A DNA stretch of 35,414 bases from Echinostoma caproni (GCA_900618425.1 UZAN01040212.1:9563-44976); one strand, 5' to 3'. Positions 10,756 to 22,294 are shown, counted from the stretch's first letter. Notes: generated by a model from the sequence alone, not told the origin. Made by a program: numbers and translations.

Positions 10756-11236
10756 TAATTTTAACATAAAACTTCAAACAATTTGGAAAAGAATTATGAG
10801 GTATTTTTCCCTGACAGTGGTATCTGACTACAAACGTCAAAACACTTTCCATTTCTCCTTAATTGGGTAAAAATATATGTCAATCACTGCTGTTTATTTT
10901 TTAAATGGTTGATAAATTCTTTTCCTGTCTCATTCACCGCATTTAATAGAATCAATGTAAGTCAAAAGTGTCCACCAATGAGGTACAGTTTCTTTCCAAT
11001 GACTTTTCCCCCGATTGGTGTCACACCGAAAGGGCTAGCTTAAACGAATTGTACTATTTTGTCAGTTATTCAAGATGAAGCCTGAGCTCGTATTTCATTA
11101 GTCCTAATCCCTCAACGAAATTTACTGGAGTAATGCCATTGGAAGGAATACGAGTTACCGTATTAGTGAGTCGAGTATGATTATCGTCATTTGAAATCAT
11201 CGCTTGTGCTGACAAGAGGGTTATGACTTTGAACAC

Positions 11237-11640
11237 CTACGGTTGACACCATCGCTGGGACAAGATGTATCTGCCATATTCTTCGAGTGTTCTTGGGCCA
11301 GTAGCTACTTCAATTGAATTAGACAAAATCTTCTGAAGTTCAGATACTGCTGGGTTCCGGTTGATTTGCGGAATTATGATTAATTTATTGAGAGATCCAT
11401 CCTCCTTTCCCGTGCTTTTAACTTCCATGAATTGAAAGGATTTCGAAAAATTCTACGGTAATTTTGATGTAAAGATAACAAACTCCTATGTCAATTGAGT
11501 GCTTTTGATATGATTCCTAATTGTGACATGGAAACATTATCGTCAGCATAACGCTTATGGAGGACGTATTTATTGACGGAATTCCTTTTTTTCTAGAATT
11601 TCCATGAAAATCTCTGCTAACACTGGTCCTACTGGGCGCT
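11237..11640 (-). pseudogene. Old Penelope-like reverse transcriptase fragment
   Basis: The minus strand reads RPVGPVLAEIFMEILEKKE (about 11638-11585), close to the MGSPLGPVLADIFM motif of Penelope RTs. It is followed by RYADDN near 11550 and MEVKSTGKEDGSL near 11428-11390, matching the post-palm F.DVKITR..DG.L segment. The YADD catalytic box differs from the YVDD of the element at 24623-26882, so it is a separate, older lineage. Stops and frame changes show it is dead. It lies in the long intron of the proposed gene. Confidence 0.6.
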
Positions 11641-11659
11641 GAATAGTTCGTAGACTCCA

Positions 11660-13190
11660 TACACATTTATTTTCCGCTATCTACTGAACTGAAACGTCTG
11701 CATGGATTCGATTAATCATTCTGGGTTGTTAGTGGACAGAATAGTGAACGGTTGGTACGGGTTGATGAGGCTGCATTCATTCAACATCACAAATTGGACT
11801 TTTGCAAACAACTAAAATTTGTCGCTAGCCTTGCTCTGTCAAGGTAGGGCTGTCACCTGGGTTTTCATCAATGAGCAGGTTCTTCCATCACTTCCCTCCG
11901 TTCAACCGAAGTGTAATGAGTAACATATGAAGTTAAAATGTTTTCCCCAGCCATGTGTTTTCGGAGTTTAAACACTTACCATTTTTGTAATCGAATTCTT
12001 ATTTTAATAAATGTTCATAGGTGGAAAAATAATGAGAAACAGTCGAATTCAACTTGTTCTGTGATGAACCTTGTTCTCATTCCTGAAAAATTCCGAAATG
12101 CATCGTATGTACATCTTACTTTAGGAAGATAGCCTAAAGCAAGTCTAGCACTTCTGGAGATATAACTGTAATCGGTTAAAATGATGTTTCCCTTCTGTTG
12201 TCTTTATAAATGGAAACAACAAGAAATTTACAAGATAATATTTTTCAACTCATCACACCCACAAAAATGAATACAAACGTGTTCACTTTTTCCGTGTGAG
12301 ATTCATATAGAGCGAATCTCTCCCTAAATAAATAAATAAAGCTCAAAATCAAATTGATCATTTAGATCATTGGATTGATAAGACGACTAGCAAAGCGGAA
12401 ATAGTCGAAATTGAAATCCGTTCAAAATCCACTTTGTATTGTTTGACTGAATAAGAAATAAGTGAGAGAAACGAAAACGAGTACCAAAAGACTCTCAACT
12501 GTTTTGAATGCGTTATGAATTCCAGGTTAACAAATCGAATATGATCCGGTTATTTGAGGCCATGGATCGATAGCCATCAAAAACTCACTTGTTTCCATGT
12601 ACATTCTAATCACTAGAATGATATGCAAATGTATAAAGTTCAATTATGTCTTCAAGCACAATGAAGCGGTGTGTATGGGTAGATTATCAAGGTTAATTTC
12701 GTCATTAATCGGTTAGGTTAAGTAATCTACAAAAGACGCCGTAGCAGACTCATATTTTTTGTTTCGTTACACATAATCTCACCGACAATATGAAAAGTAT
12801 TATTTCATTCAATTGATAATAAGGTTCTCAAAATTCAAAAAATGTAATAATTTTGGAAGGTCGTCAACTGAAAAGTAGGTGTCCGTTAAATTATGTCACT
12901 CACTTGACTCATAACCTTTAAGTCAATCAATAAATGTGTGAGAATCATTTATTACTTTAACATCAAATATTGTCATTACTTTTCATATTCGTGGTGGGAC
13001 ATTTACGCTAAATTATACAAATGAATGCAAGTGATTTAATCATTTAATGGCACTGAGATAACAAGCATTGGAAACCTTTTGTGAGAGACTATTTTATTTG
13101 GCAATTTGAACTCATATTTAGGCTTTGTATTATTTCAACTTGGTTTTGTCTAATTATGATAAATTTACGAGTAAAGTTTTCTAGTTATTC
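11660..13190. other. Presumed intron; nothing identified
   Basis: AT-rich sequence without convincing exons, RT motifs or tRNA-like boxes. The part next to 11660 may be decayed Penelope sequence 5' of the RT fragment, but no motif is certain. Confidence 0.4.
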
Positions 13191-13194
13191 ACGT

Positions 13195-13600
13195 CTGAAC
13201 GGTCAAAGACTTAGGATGGAGCGCATAAAATCCGTCCTGCCACGCAGCGACGCGTGTCACACCACATGTGCGCTCGTGACGCCCAAGCCGAATCGACTCA
13301 TGATTGGATGTCTAAGGCGAATCAAATAGCTGTCGTCCAGTCGATCAACCTGAGTGTCAAGGTCACGATCTGATTGGCGCGTCACCACGTCTGCTCGCGT
13401 ACGCCCAACTGACCACACATATTTGCTTGTTGTTTCAGGATCAAATATACACTCTGACTGTTGTTTCTCAGCAGTGTTCTTTTCTCCAGTTGTTGGGGCC
13501 TAGACAAGAGGCGTACGTATCGATCACATCGTCTTGACATCAAGACATAACAAAAACCTTAAAACAAGTTGGTCGCGGCGATTTTGGGAGGAATGTTAAG
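13195..13600 (+). mobile_element. GC-rich patch, possibly an LTR with primer-binding site
   Basis: Composition jumps to GC-rich. A segment starting TGTCACACC (13254) and ending TTAAAACA (about 13565) has TG...CA ends, and TTGGTCGCGGCGATTTTGGG follows two bases later. A TGG-starting GC-rich box just after the 5' LTR is the usual primer-binding arrangement of Ty3-like elements. No gag or pol follows and no second LTR was found, so this is a weak call. It may instead be another non-coding repeat. Confidence 0.3.
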
Positions 13601-14568
13601 TACAAGCACCCGCAGTAAAATGTTTACTTATGTTTATTATGGCACGTTTCGGAAAAAAATACTGGTCTGAAATTAGTTTATACCAACGCACTAGGGGGGT
13701 CGAAAATAACAGCTTTATGGGACCACTGTTCAACCCGAGAGTTCGTGTTAGGATGCTTCGTAAGCAATCTCCATGAATGTGGCATGGATTTATTAGGGCC
13801 ACTGAACCCAACTAGGCGCGCCTTTGAGGGAATAGAAACTGTGATGTCAATAAAATACCTGCCATGTGACAAGAAAGGATTCAAATGAGAATCTTCAGAC
13901 TAGATTCACGATTTCTGTGAAAAAGATTATGCTTATTACTCAATATCATCAGCAAAATCTGATGTTTAGATGTTTAGGGACCAGTGTTTCAGAGTTTCGT
14001 CTAAAATAGAGCATTGTTGTGCATGAATCAGTTTCACGGATAGGTTTGCTCCTCAGAATGATATTTCAGTGACGAAACATTGATTTGTTAATGCAAATAT
14101 ACATACTAAAATTGAAATCCTCATGATTATTGGTCTCTACATCTCTATCCCATCGTGAACAAAATTCTTACAACGCAACCACCAACCCCTTCGAAGACTA
14201 TTTGTATCGGAATAATTACTGAGAGCCAAACGTTTCACCTAATATTTATTCAGTCATCATTGGTGTTAGCTAGTACAAGACTTTGCGCATATATTAACGC
14301 ATGATGGAAAGCATTTATTTACAGATCGTCTTTATAAATTCAGGGATTTCAAGACGACATTTATTCTATCATAGATGGCGTGACGTAAGGAGAGTAAAAA
14401 GTTAGCAAAGAGTGGTAAAATCACTGGAATCGAGTGTTATTTGCGCTGTGCAGTTTTGAATAGAGCTGGTCACTGAATGAATCAGTCATTTAGTTTTCTA
14501 TATCTGTCTCTTGTTCTATGTAACGAACAAATCCCAGTCAGTTTGCTCAAAAATTGTGTTGACTGCAG
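13601..14568. other. Presumed intron; nothing identified
   Basis: AT-rich sequence with two overlapping minus-strand ORFs (13596-13884) that shadow each other and lack motifs. No tRNA-like or RT signal. Confidence 0.35.
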
Positions 14569-14705
14569 GTCAACCAAGTTGGGCTTATTTAGTAATAAAT
14601 GTAGCAGCGCTGTTGATATATACGTTGCACAAAATGGGAAATAAACACGTCATTAGATTAGCAGAATCGTTTGGGCAGACAGACTATTGGAAACAGTTGC
14701 AGAAA
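14569..14705 (+). CDS. Internal exon C of proposed gene 4086-20165
   Basis: The acceptor TGTTGACTGCAG|GT opens a clean frame for 45 codons, starting QPSWAYLVINVAALLIYTLH and ending DYWKQLQK, before a weaker donor AAA|GTTTGA. It is one of the best protein-like segments in the window, with two predicted amphipathic helices and a W near the end. It starts with two bases, fitting exon B's phase 1 end, and ends in phase 0, fitting the exon at 15128. The pattern recalls alpha-solenoid (HEAT-like) proteins. A Nup188-type nucleoporin is one possibility from pattern memory only and is not established. Confidence 0.5.
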
Positions 14706-15127
14706 GTTTGAAGTTTCGCAAATCCGTGGTGGAACTAAGCAGAAAACTGTATCCTCAGTAACCTTGGGGATATGCTAGTTTCAAACTATTATACGCTCTA
14801 TTCAGTTTAAAACGAACTAAAATCGAAATAAGCACCTCCATTAACACACCGTACTCGTCTGTGAATGGAACCCGTGAATTGATACTTCATTCTATGAAAA
14901 CACAATCATTTATGCTCATGTGTGGCATAACATTCGAATTGCTCTCAACTACAGATAGTCCGACGATAGAATCACAATCTCCACCACCACGTTGAATGAA
15001 CGTTAAAATTACAAGCCGCTTTTATTGCAGGGTACGTTTTAAGATGTACAACCATGCGGCCTAGTATATGCTATGCATATGTATTCCATGAGAATTCTGA
15101 ATGTTCAAACTACCCAATTTGTTTCAG

Positions 15128-15189
15128 AACCTAAATGGCTTTTTTGCTAGGATCAACAAATCCGAAGGCCACTGTGTGTATGGAAATAG
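15128..15189 (+). CDS. Internal exon D of proposed gene (3' edge uncertain)
   Basis: A strong acceptor (CCAATTTGTTTCAG) is followed in phase 0 by NLNGFFARINKSEGH..., open to a stop at 15200. Two donors are possible: T|GTGTGT after 15173 (phase 1, fits the next exon) or AG|GTGCAC after 15189 (phase 2, better context but the next junction does not fit). An alternative reading starts at the ATG at 15135 and runs 62 codons in another frame. Joined to exon C the peptide reads smoothly (KQLQK then NLNGFF). Confidence 0.4.
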
Positions 15190-15720
15190 GTGCACTGGGT
15201 GACAACTCACAAATGGCCTTTTGCGTGAAAACTGAAATAGAAATTGAGCAAATAAATTGCATTCATGTCAACATGATATCAAAAGCTCCTTTTCGTTTAC
15301 TCTATGAAACATTGTTTTGTTGACTGCAAATTTTCATTTATTATTCCCATTATGCTGCCTCCTCAGGACTCATCATGTGCACCACCCCTTTCCGGGTCAC
15401 ACGTGTAGCCACTATTCAAGCACACGGACGAATACATTAACACATGTGCGCGCGCAGCCCATCCCAATGAGGATTAGCGTCATCAACGATCCTCGGTAAC
15501 TACCGTCTTTATTTGGGATAGATAAGCGTCAGTTTGATCTCATTGTTTCGTTTGTGAATAGTACCTGATGTTTACCATGATTACATTATGAGCTTCTATC
15601 CCGCAAAAAATATATTGATTTTCTGGAGCAATTGAACTACTCGTTGGATCTCTCCCATCTTATCACTGAGTCATTTCTGTAATGAATACGTCAAGTTGCA
15701 CATTTCATGTTTTGGTTGAG

Positions 15721-15807
15721 TTGTCCAATGTTTGAAAATCTTCAAGACGCTGCAAATTCTGTTATTTTTCCTGGCGCAATGCAAGAATTTAAATTACCAT
15801 ATTGATG
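15721..15807 (+). CDS. Internal exon E of proposed gene 4086-20165
   Basis: The acceptor CATGTTTTGGTTGAG resembles that of exon B. The donor GATG|GTGAGT is strong. The frame reads VQCLKIFKTLQILLFFLAQC and ends NYHIDG, a leucine-rich hydrophobic helix that could be solenoid core rather than a membrane span. It starts with two bases and ends in phase 1, fitting the exon at 17177. A second frame across the same bases is also open (starting at ATG 15728), so the reading is not certain. Confidence 0.4.
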
Positions 15808-17176
15808 GTGAGTGCAAACGATTTATTTTTTGTTATCTACCGAAGTTTACTCCGACAGTTACTCAATTTCCTCCTTTATTTCAATGCCTAAAATTGCATT
15901 ATGAAGAAAATATCCTTGTTAACTTAAAACAAAAGGGAATCTGACTGCTTGGTATTAATTTATGCAACTTACATTTTGTGAGTTTTTCGTAAGCTGGAAA
16001 GTGTTCAGTTATTAATTAACCAAAAAAGCGAATTAGGAAGATGAATCCGTTAACAGCTTACAAAAGCTAGCTGAATGAAGAAATTTATTAGCAGAGCCAG
16101 ACTGCCTTGTCAAAGGTTGCCATTGTGTTATTATAGCAAGTTTGTGAGGGAATGGGTTAGAAGTAGTAGAACGTTTTCGTAGGCGAAACACAGTAGATTA
16201 AACTGCAATCCTGCCGATACTTCTCAAAACGTTCGAGATAAACTGTTCGACGCATTTACGTATTATGAGAGTACCGGAATGCCATAGCAGCATTGTATCG
16301 ACCACAGGTAGTTGTTCTAATTGTTCGTTACCGGTTACGAAGTCGGGGAGTTTGACCAAGTCATTAGGTTAGCGAAGCAGCTGTCAGAGTATTCATTTGA
16401 TTATGCAGATTCATGAGGTAGCTGCACAAGTAATCAGATGCAATTTAAAAAATTGCCTTATTTACATAATGCAACTAGCTCAGTAGTATTTACTTGGAAA
16501 TTAGTAAATCATTCTAACTTTGCCAGCGAAAACCCTTTGGAGGAAAAATCTTGGTGAGGAAACCAATATGTAGAGTGAAAACATTAAATCAAAATAGAGT
16601 GATGAGCGATAAATAATGAATTTCACTCAAATCTGAGCTATGTGCATTAAGCTTTATAACTTCATAAAGAATAAGTGTTCTTATACCTCCAAATGCCAAG
16701 TGCACCAGAGTAATAAACGTCCAAATTTGGAGCAACTAAGGACAATTCCAATGCCTGAAACTGGTCTCCGAGAAATTATTATTCCCGCACTGTTTGTAAA
16801 CATTATTCTGTCCGACATGTCACCGTTTTATTTAAAATAATTTAAAAGGTATTCCTATATGATAACTGATTTACTGTTTTCTATGAAAAAATATTATATG
16901 ATGCAAAACTACTGTATTTCAGAAGGTTTATTACTGATGGACTAGAAATCTGTACAGAATATTTTTCCGAGAACTATTATTTTTGAAATCTTGTTGATCT
17001 TGCTGATCGTTTCACTATCTATCTAGTGATAGATTCTTCAGTAAACCGAAGTATGATACGACTTACCCTTGACAACACCTTGGTTGTCTAACAGTTGACC
17101 ATTAATAGAATAAAGGTAATAAAATTTTTTGACACAGAACACTTACCAAGAAGAGCGAATTTTATTTCATTTGCAG
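15808..17176. other. Presumed intron; nothing identified
   Basis: AT-rich with only short ORFs (the largest about 66 codons at 16640-16840) and no transposon motif. No convincing exon pair. Confidence 0.4.
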
Positions 17177-17276
17177 GCAAACCCTCAAAGGTTTTTCAGG
17201 AGATCTACTCTATTACGATTCATGTTAGAGAGGTATATTATGTTTTGCTCTTGCGCAGTGCAACAGAGTGTGTGAG
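17177..17276 (+). CDS. Internal exon F of proposed gene 4086-20165
   Basis: A strong acceptor (TTTATTTCATTTGCAG) and a fair donor (TGAG|GTGAAG) bound 100 bases open as KPSKVFQEIYSITIHVREVY and then LLLRSATECVR. The start needs one base from exon E and the end is phase 2, and both junctions agree with the neighbours. An earlier donor (GAGAG|GTATAT, 17231) is possible but breaks the phase downstream. The sequence is helical and basic. Family unknown. Confidence 0.5.
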
Positions 17277-17867
17277 GTGAAGATTTTGTTCACGTTTGTA
17301 AGCCACTGACAGGAAAATGTTTAGTTTCCAACGGGTTATTTCTAGTTTGAAAATTAAGAAAAATAGAATGTTATAGCATTTATTTGCCCTTCGTTCCACA
17401 TGACCTCGTTTGCTATTATCTTGAGTTCTTTTTATGACTGAGGAACAAATTGAATGGAAATTTAAATAAAATATGGATACATATACTCCTGTTCAATATC
17501 AGGTTTTACTGAATAACCACAAACAAATTTGAAACGCACCAGAAACCTTTTCGGAATTCAAATTTAATCTACTGAACACTCTCGTCTACTTGAAACGAGG
17601 AAGATAAGCAAAGGTTTGCAATTACATGTTAGTCAATGCGTTGTGTTAGCTTCCTGTATATGTACGGATATGTGTCACATTTACAACCGTTATGTCAAAC
17701 TACTATATAAAAACCCCTAGTTTGAGTTATCAAAGACATGATTTGCTTTATTGATAAAGTCTTCCATTGCCTTTGCCCCGGATTAACACCTCGGTCATCA
17801 ATAGTAACAAATATCTTTCAGTTACCGGTTTTCGCTTTCTCACAAAATCACACACCAACGCAAAAGC

Positions 17868-17945
17868 GCAAAAGCCGCTTAGTAGGAATTGAACTGCCCA
17901 TACACCTGCTTCGAGCACAAACCGGTATCCTATTCTGACGAGATT
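17868..17945 (-). repeat. Possible tRNA-like SINE fragment
   Basis: On the minus strand a B-box-like CAGTTCAATTCCTAC lies about 40 bases after a weak A-box region. The neighbouring stretch to 18210 is GC-rich compared with the flanks, as in other repeats here. The evidence is limited to one box. Confidence 0.25.
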
Positions 17946-18210
17946 CAAAGAGTTTCGCAGAATCTGGTTGAAATGGTTCTTTAGTAGATTGGGGTTTTAT
18001 CTTGAAACGGTGGAAAGTTCAGAGGTCTCGGCGGAAGCCAAAGCCAGGCACGGACGCCACCTACGCACTTTTACAGCGCATGCTCTAACACGTGAGATAC
18101 GGGCCACACCAATGGCACTGGCATTTTCACTCTCAGGTTCGACTACCCCCGAATCTACTGACCTTTTCACAATTGTTGCCGTTTATATCGGTAGCTGCTG
18201 TAACAGTTAG

Positions 18211-19463
18211 ACTGTACACATTGTCTGGTGTGGCATAAAGATGGATAGAATAGACCCAGGTTATGTAAAGGCCTTCTCATAGTGGGGAACTTGGATAAGT
18301 AAATTCGAGGTTCGAATAAGCTTTAACTGACGGGGATGAAGTGCGATTGGGACTTCCATTGAGGGTGATATAGTCTTTATACTCCCAGAACTCTTGGGTT
18401 TACAGTCAGCTATTATCCTATTCCTAGTCTTTCTGATATAAAGTAAAAATGCAAAAGTGTTGCAAAGATATGTTGGATGCACCGAAGTGCTTGCTCCTCC
18501 TTGCGTATACCGAATTGGACTAAAGCTACCATGAGAAAATTGAAATGTTAAAAAATGTATTGTGTAAAATCCAGACTTACTCAATGATACGTCCTTTTGT
18601 AAATTTTCAATGCAAAAGAAAAAGGTGGTTGTCATGTGATGGGTAGCAAGCGCTACCTTCTATTTACCAGCAAGATGATCAACTATTATGATAGTACTAA
18701 TGATAGAAAATGTCTCCTCACATCGTCTTAATAATGTGTGAACAAACCGCGGTAAATCGGTAAACTGTGGTGATTTAATTTCAGCGTTGGATGGCAAAAT
18801 AACCTGTACGATAATTGCTACTAAAATACAAGTTTGTTCAATCGCCTGAGCGACCGTAGTGATCGTCGTATAATAGGGATTTGACGTTTAATTGAGATAC
18901 ACGCAGCTTAAAATAGTGACGTCCCTTCTGTGCTTACTGTAACTTATTTCCATCATCGCTTTTTTGACAATTTCAATATGGAATCCTTTTTCTATTTAAC
19001 AGTATAGAGAATCCCAGGGGGGGGGGCATATTGTAAATGCGAACACACATTGTTGAATGCTTTTCAAGCTACGTAGACTTTGTTAATTGGTCCCAGTTTC
19101 AAACCCAACATTGTACACTTTATCGTGACAGCCTGGCAGCTATCAGTTGCAATCCATAAAAAGACGTGACAATTCATTTGTTCTGAGTTATCAACTATAA
19201 TTCCAAAGGGGATCACTTTTTGGAAGTTGTGCAGAATAAGTCAATGGATTTCCTATTGTTTAACCAGGAGTACTTAACTAATACTTCCATCGCAATAAAA
19301 AACATATCATCGACTCAGGTACTTGAATACCTGCAGCTGTCATGCAGCAAACCAACTATTTGCGTCTACGGAAGAAACATTTAGGCAATATTTCTAACAG
19401 TGTTGCGGTAAAACAGCTGCCTTTCATGGGAGTTTGAATATTATGGTGTTCTTTTTGTTTCAG
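18211..19463. other. Presumed intron; nothing identified
   Basis: It contains one 124-codon minus-strand ORF (18261-18635) with no recognisable motif and no splice partners, and a run of ten G at 19017-19026. Otherwise AT-rich non-coding sequence. Confidence 0.35.
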
Positions 19464-19594
19464 GAAAATTCTAGGGGTGGAAAGATATAATCTAATTATA
19501 ATGGACGGAATTAATAGACCTTTGATTCAATCTTGTCTATATATCCTCAGCTACGCTGCACTGCATTGCAAAGCTGATCGGTGGCGGCCCGGTG
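19464..19594 (+). CDS. Internal exon G of proposed gene 4086-20165
   Basis: A very strong acceptor (TTCTTTTTGTTTCAG) starts a frame beginning KILGVERYNLIIMDGINRPL and ending KADRWRPG at the donor GGTG|GTAACA. It is 131 bases (1 + 43 codons + 1). The start completes exon F's AG to AGG (Arg). The end is phase 1. If the donor is not used, the frame runs on to a TAG at 19671 through VTPRSYFWIQI, so a terminal exon is a possible alternative. The peptide is rich in I, L and Y and helix-forming. Confidence 0.5.
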
Positions 19595-19849
19595 GTAACA
19601 TCATCAACATTGTCACCCCGAGGTCGTATTTTTGGATCCAAATACCACCGACTGATTTTCCACATTCCTAGTTTTAATGACAGTTCTTTGGTTTGTCGCT
19701 GCACCTTCCTGCAAATTGTATCACTGGATATTCAATTGAAGAAAGTGAAAATAAAAGGGAAGGAAAACGTAATTCTAGCATTATTATTAAATGGTTCCTA
19801 ATGCTTTTTCAGATATTTTATCAGTTTTAGTAAACAATCACGTGTTCAG

Positions 19850-19997
19850 AAGGCAAGCATCAGAGGAATGTTGGGAGAAAATATTTTACAAATCTTAAGG
19901 TTACGAAATGCATTGATTTGTTGAAAAAGCGAATTCGTCAAACCACGTACATTTGGCGTGATCTTTTATCGCTTTGTCCAACAGTCCAACTAGAAAG
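19850..19997 (+). CDS. Internal exon H of proposed gene (5' edge uncertain)
   Basis: The donor GAAAG|GTATAA (phase 2) ends a frame reading KCIDLLKKRIRQTTYIWRDL then SLCPTVQLER. The best acceptor nearby (GCTTTTTCAG, 19813) leads into two other open frames, while GTGTTCAG (19849) leads into this one in the phase exon G needs. All three frames are protein-like between 19814 and about 19920, so a frameshift error in the assembly or an alternative acceptor is possible. The 3' half is better supported than the 5' half. Confidence 0.45.
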
Positions 19998-20077
19998 GTA
20001 TAACAATAATAATTTTGTTATTAACTTATTAAAAAAATAATTCGTATATATATTTTGCAACTTATATTCCTTTTTAG

Positions 20078-20165
20078 GAACCAGTATCATGAAAACTATG
20101 AAACTTCCATCACCCAGATTTTGCGATTTCTTCAAAACGATGCCATAGCAGTTGCCTTACCATAA
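20078..20165 (+). CDS. Terminal exon I of proposed gene 4086-20165
   Basis: After an 80-base intron, the acceptor TATTCCTTTTTAG opens NQYHENYETSITQILRFLQN and ends AVALP with TAA at 20163-20165. Exon H's AG plus the first G makes AGG, so the junction is in phase. The short intron with strong signals makes the H-I pair one of the better-supported parts of the model. No clear AATAAA was noted close downstream. Confidence 0.5.
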
Positions 20166-20923
20166 ACTATTACTATTAAACTTGATGCACGTTATGTAAA
20201 CAGGACACCGCTTGCTAATCAACGTTGCTCTCCCTAAATCGAGTAAAAACTCTCTTTGCTCAATAAAGGAGCCTATCGGAACTACCGGGGTGCTCTCCAT
20301 TATGGAATGACTACATTCTTGATGCCATGTGGCTCGTTTGAATTTACTCGACTTTACTGCCACTTGGAAAGAATAAACCGGCTCCAGACAAGCATGATCA
20401 AGATCATGCAGTTTCATTGGGAGATTGGTACTAGAGACATCTCAGCGTCACTGGGCGTTTTTTTATTTTGAGGACGCACCTCTAGCCTTTGCACAACCCA
20501 GTGCGAACTGCTAGGCCGCAGGAAGTAATAATCCAACTCGGAGGCGAGGCGTTCAATTACTTTATTTTTCGAAGGCCAGTCAAATCGACCTTTTCACGAT
20601 ACCATAATTGGGTTTATGTGGCTTTCAAACAGGAGCCCGGGGACCAGCCCGAAACCTACCCCACCCTGATATTGCTACCGCTGTTTGTTCGCCACTGCTC
20701 ATTTTTTGCAATATGCCACGACGTTTTTACAGCTGACCTTCTTCCGCAACCTGGAGACGCTCCTGTTAGCATCTAGATCTCCTTGACCCGAGGGTAACTT
20801 TAGATCGAAAACTGATTCGACAATCGCATATAGAGTACAAACGTTCAACAATGCACATTGGAAAATGAGGGTTCGCTCGCTGAAATTCACACAAATACCG
20901 CATGTTTGTCGACTATACACAGC
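20166..20923. other. Non-coding stretch with GC-rich patches
   Basis: Patches around 20270-20460 and 20500-20770 are GC-richer than the flanks and contain ORFs of 71-95 codons on both strands that shadow each other. The composition suggests an unclassified repeat. No RT, integrase or tRNA-like motif was recognised. Confidence 0.35.
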
Positions 20924-20990
20924 GGGAATCGAACACTGAACCCCAATAGTTCGAATGGCGCGAATCATGCGAATGTTTATTCACATGGAA
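20924..20990 (-). mobile_element. Truncated tRNA-derived SINE
   Basis: On the minus strand a good B box (GTTCGATTCCCGC, about 20921-20934) is preceded by GCGCCATTCGAACTATTGGGG, resembling the 3' half of a tRNA-like head, but no A box is preserved. The 118-codon ORF that crosses it on the plus strand is therefore probably not a gene. Confidence 0.4.
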
Positions 20991-22224
20991 ACCATGGCGA
21001 ATTGATTTTTGGGGGATGGGTAATTCCACGTTGCAGAATAACCAAATGTGGTGTGCATGATGTCTCATTATGTGCACCGAAATTTTCAATGATGCATGTG
21101 GTTTTACGATTGGAGGTATTTTATGGTTGGAGTGTTAACAGATCTGTCAACCGTGTGCCTCACAAGGTCGAATACACTAATTCAGAGTCNGTTGCACGCG
21201 ATTGCCTTTATTGAAAAATAGATTAGACTCTGATTCCAAGTTCTAGTCTTCTAGTAAATATTTACTTTTTTCTACAGTAAACAAATTGTGATAAAACTTT
21301 ATTGATATCCCTAAATTTAATTGGGATAAGTCACTCTTATTCGTAGCATATCTTGCAACTTGAAGGTCGTAAAAGGCATACTTGCTCAATTTAAGTAAGT
21401 ATAGAATTGTTAATAATCTGTAAAAGTAAGTTAGAAAACAGATACCAGGAGAGTATTTCCCTTCGTATACTTTCACCGGTGGCATACGAATAATGTTGAA
21501 CAAGATATTATTGATCGCTCACAACAAGCCCAGGATATGTGTTCAAAGGCGTGTGACCTTCACTCTTGGCCCTAAATAACTAACCACATCCATCGCACAC
21601 ACACACCCATAGGTGCGCAAACACACGCATTATCACATACAGTTAAATCTAACTAGATTCCTTGATTCTCTTCAATTTCAAATCGAGTTCGATGTTATAA
21701 GTATGCGACAGAGTGTATACAAACAAAACCCAGTGGTAGCGTTTCTCTTCTGACTTGCCTGTTCATGTTCATTACGGGATATAAATGCTTCTGTTAATAA
21801 GCTACGTTGATGACTTATACCACAATTATGTAAGAGATATAAAGAGCTCACCAAGTTTCTTCGTTCTCTCGTATTCTTATTAAGTTAAAAATACGTAAGA
21901 AATTGAATTGACACTGCACAGTAAAAAAGCAGAATCATTTTAAAAACCAACGCTTATTAATTTACTGCTAAGAATTCCCTTGTATGTATGATATTCCACG
22001 TAGAAACATCTCCAAGTTGAACTGAAGTGCCCTTGGGAATTCCGTCACAATCGTGGGGAGTTCTGAGACTTTTGATGTATTTCATTCTGATGTAAATGAT
22101 TCGGACCAAAATGGGCCATCCAAACACGATTAAATGCCTTAATTGTAGACATTTAAAATATCCATGAGTAAAAGTGAATGTTGTAAATACTGGATCGCAG
22201 AACTTTTAATGATTGCCCTTTCAG
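20991..22224. other. No gene seen
   Basis: Contains one N (21190) and a CA-rich tract at about 21595-21640 (CACACACACACCC and ACACACGC blocks). The rest is AT-rich without motifs or paired splice signals. Confidence 0.4.
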
Positions 22225-22294
22225 GTATAAATCAGGTGCTCCTTATGCTTTCGTGTCTAGTTCAATGTTAATTAATTGCATAACAAGTTTAATG
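22225..22294 (+). CDS. Candidate internal exon
   Basis: A strong acceptor (ATGATTGCCCTTTCAG) opens 1 + 23 codons reading YKSGAPYAFVSSSMLINCIT then SLM before the donor AATG|GTAGAT. It needs a preceding exon ending in phase 2 and itself ends in phase 0, compatible with the phase-0 exons at 23665 and 26957. It could be part of the gene that ends at 27551. No family was recognised. Confidence 0.4.

Noticed and set aside
10517..10852. 111-codon minus-strand ORF
   Set aside because: It spans a plus-strand SINE with perfect A and B boxes; an ORF on the opposite strand of a repeat.
15362..15385. GATGAGTCCTGAGGAGG on the minus strand as a hammerhead core
   Set aside because: The first core base is wrong, no GAA follows helix II, and no helix I partner was found.
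18261..18635. 124-codon minus-strand ORF
   Set aside because: No motif, no splice partners and no ordered similarity to known element proteins; chance or unknown repeat.
20858..21214. 118-codon plus-strand ORF
   Set aside because: It crosses an antisense tRNA-like B box and an N; no coding motif.
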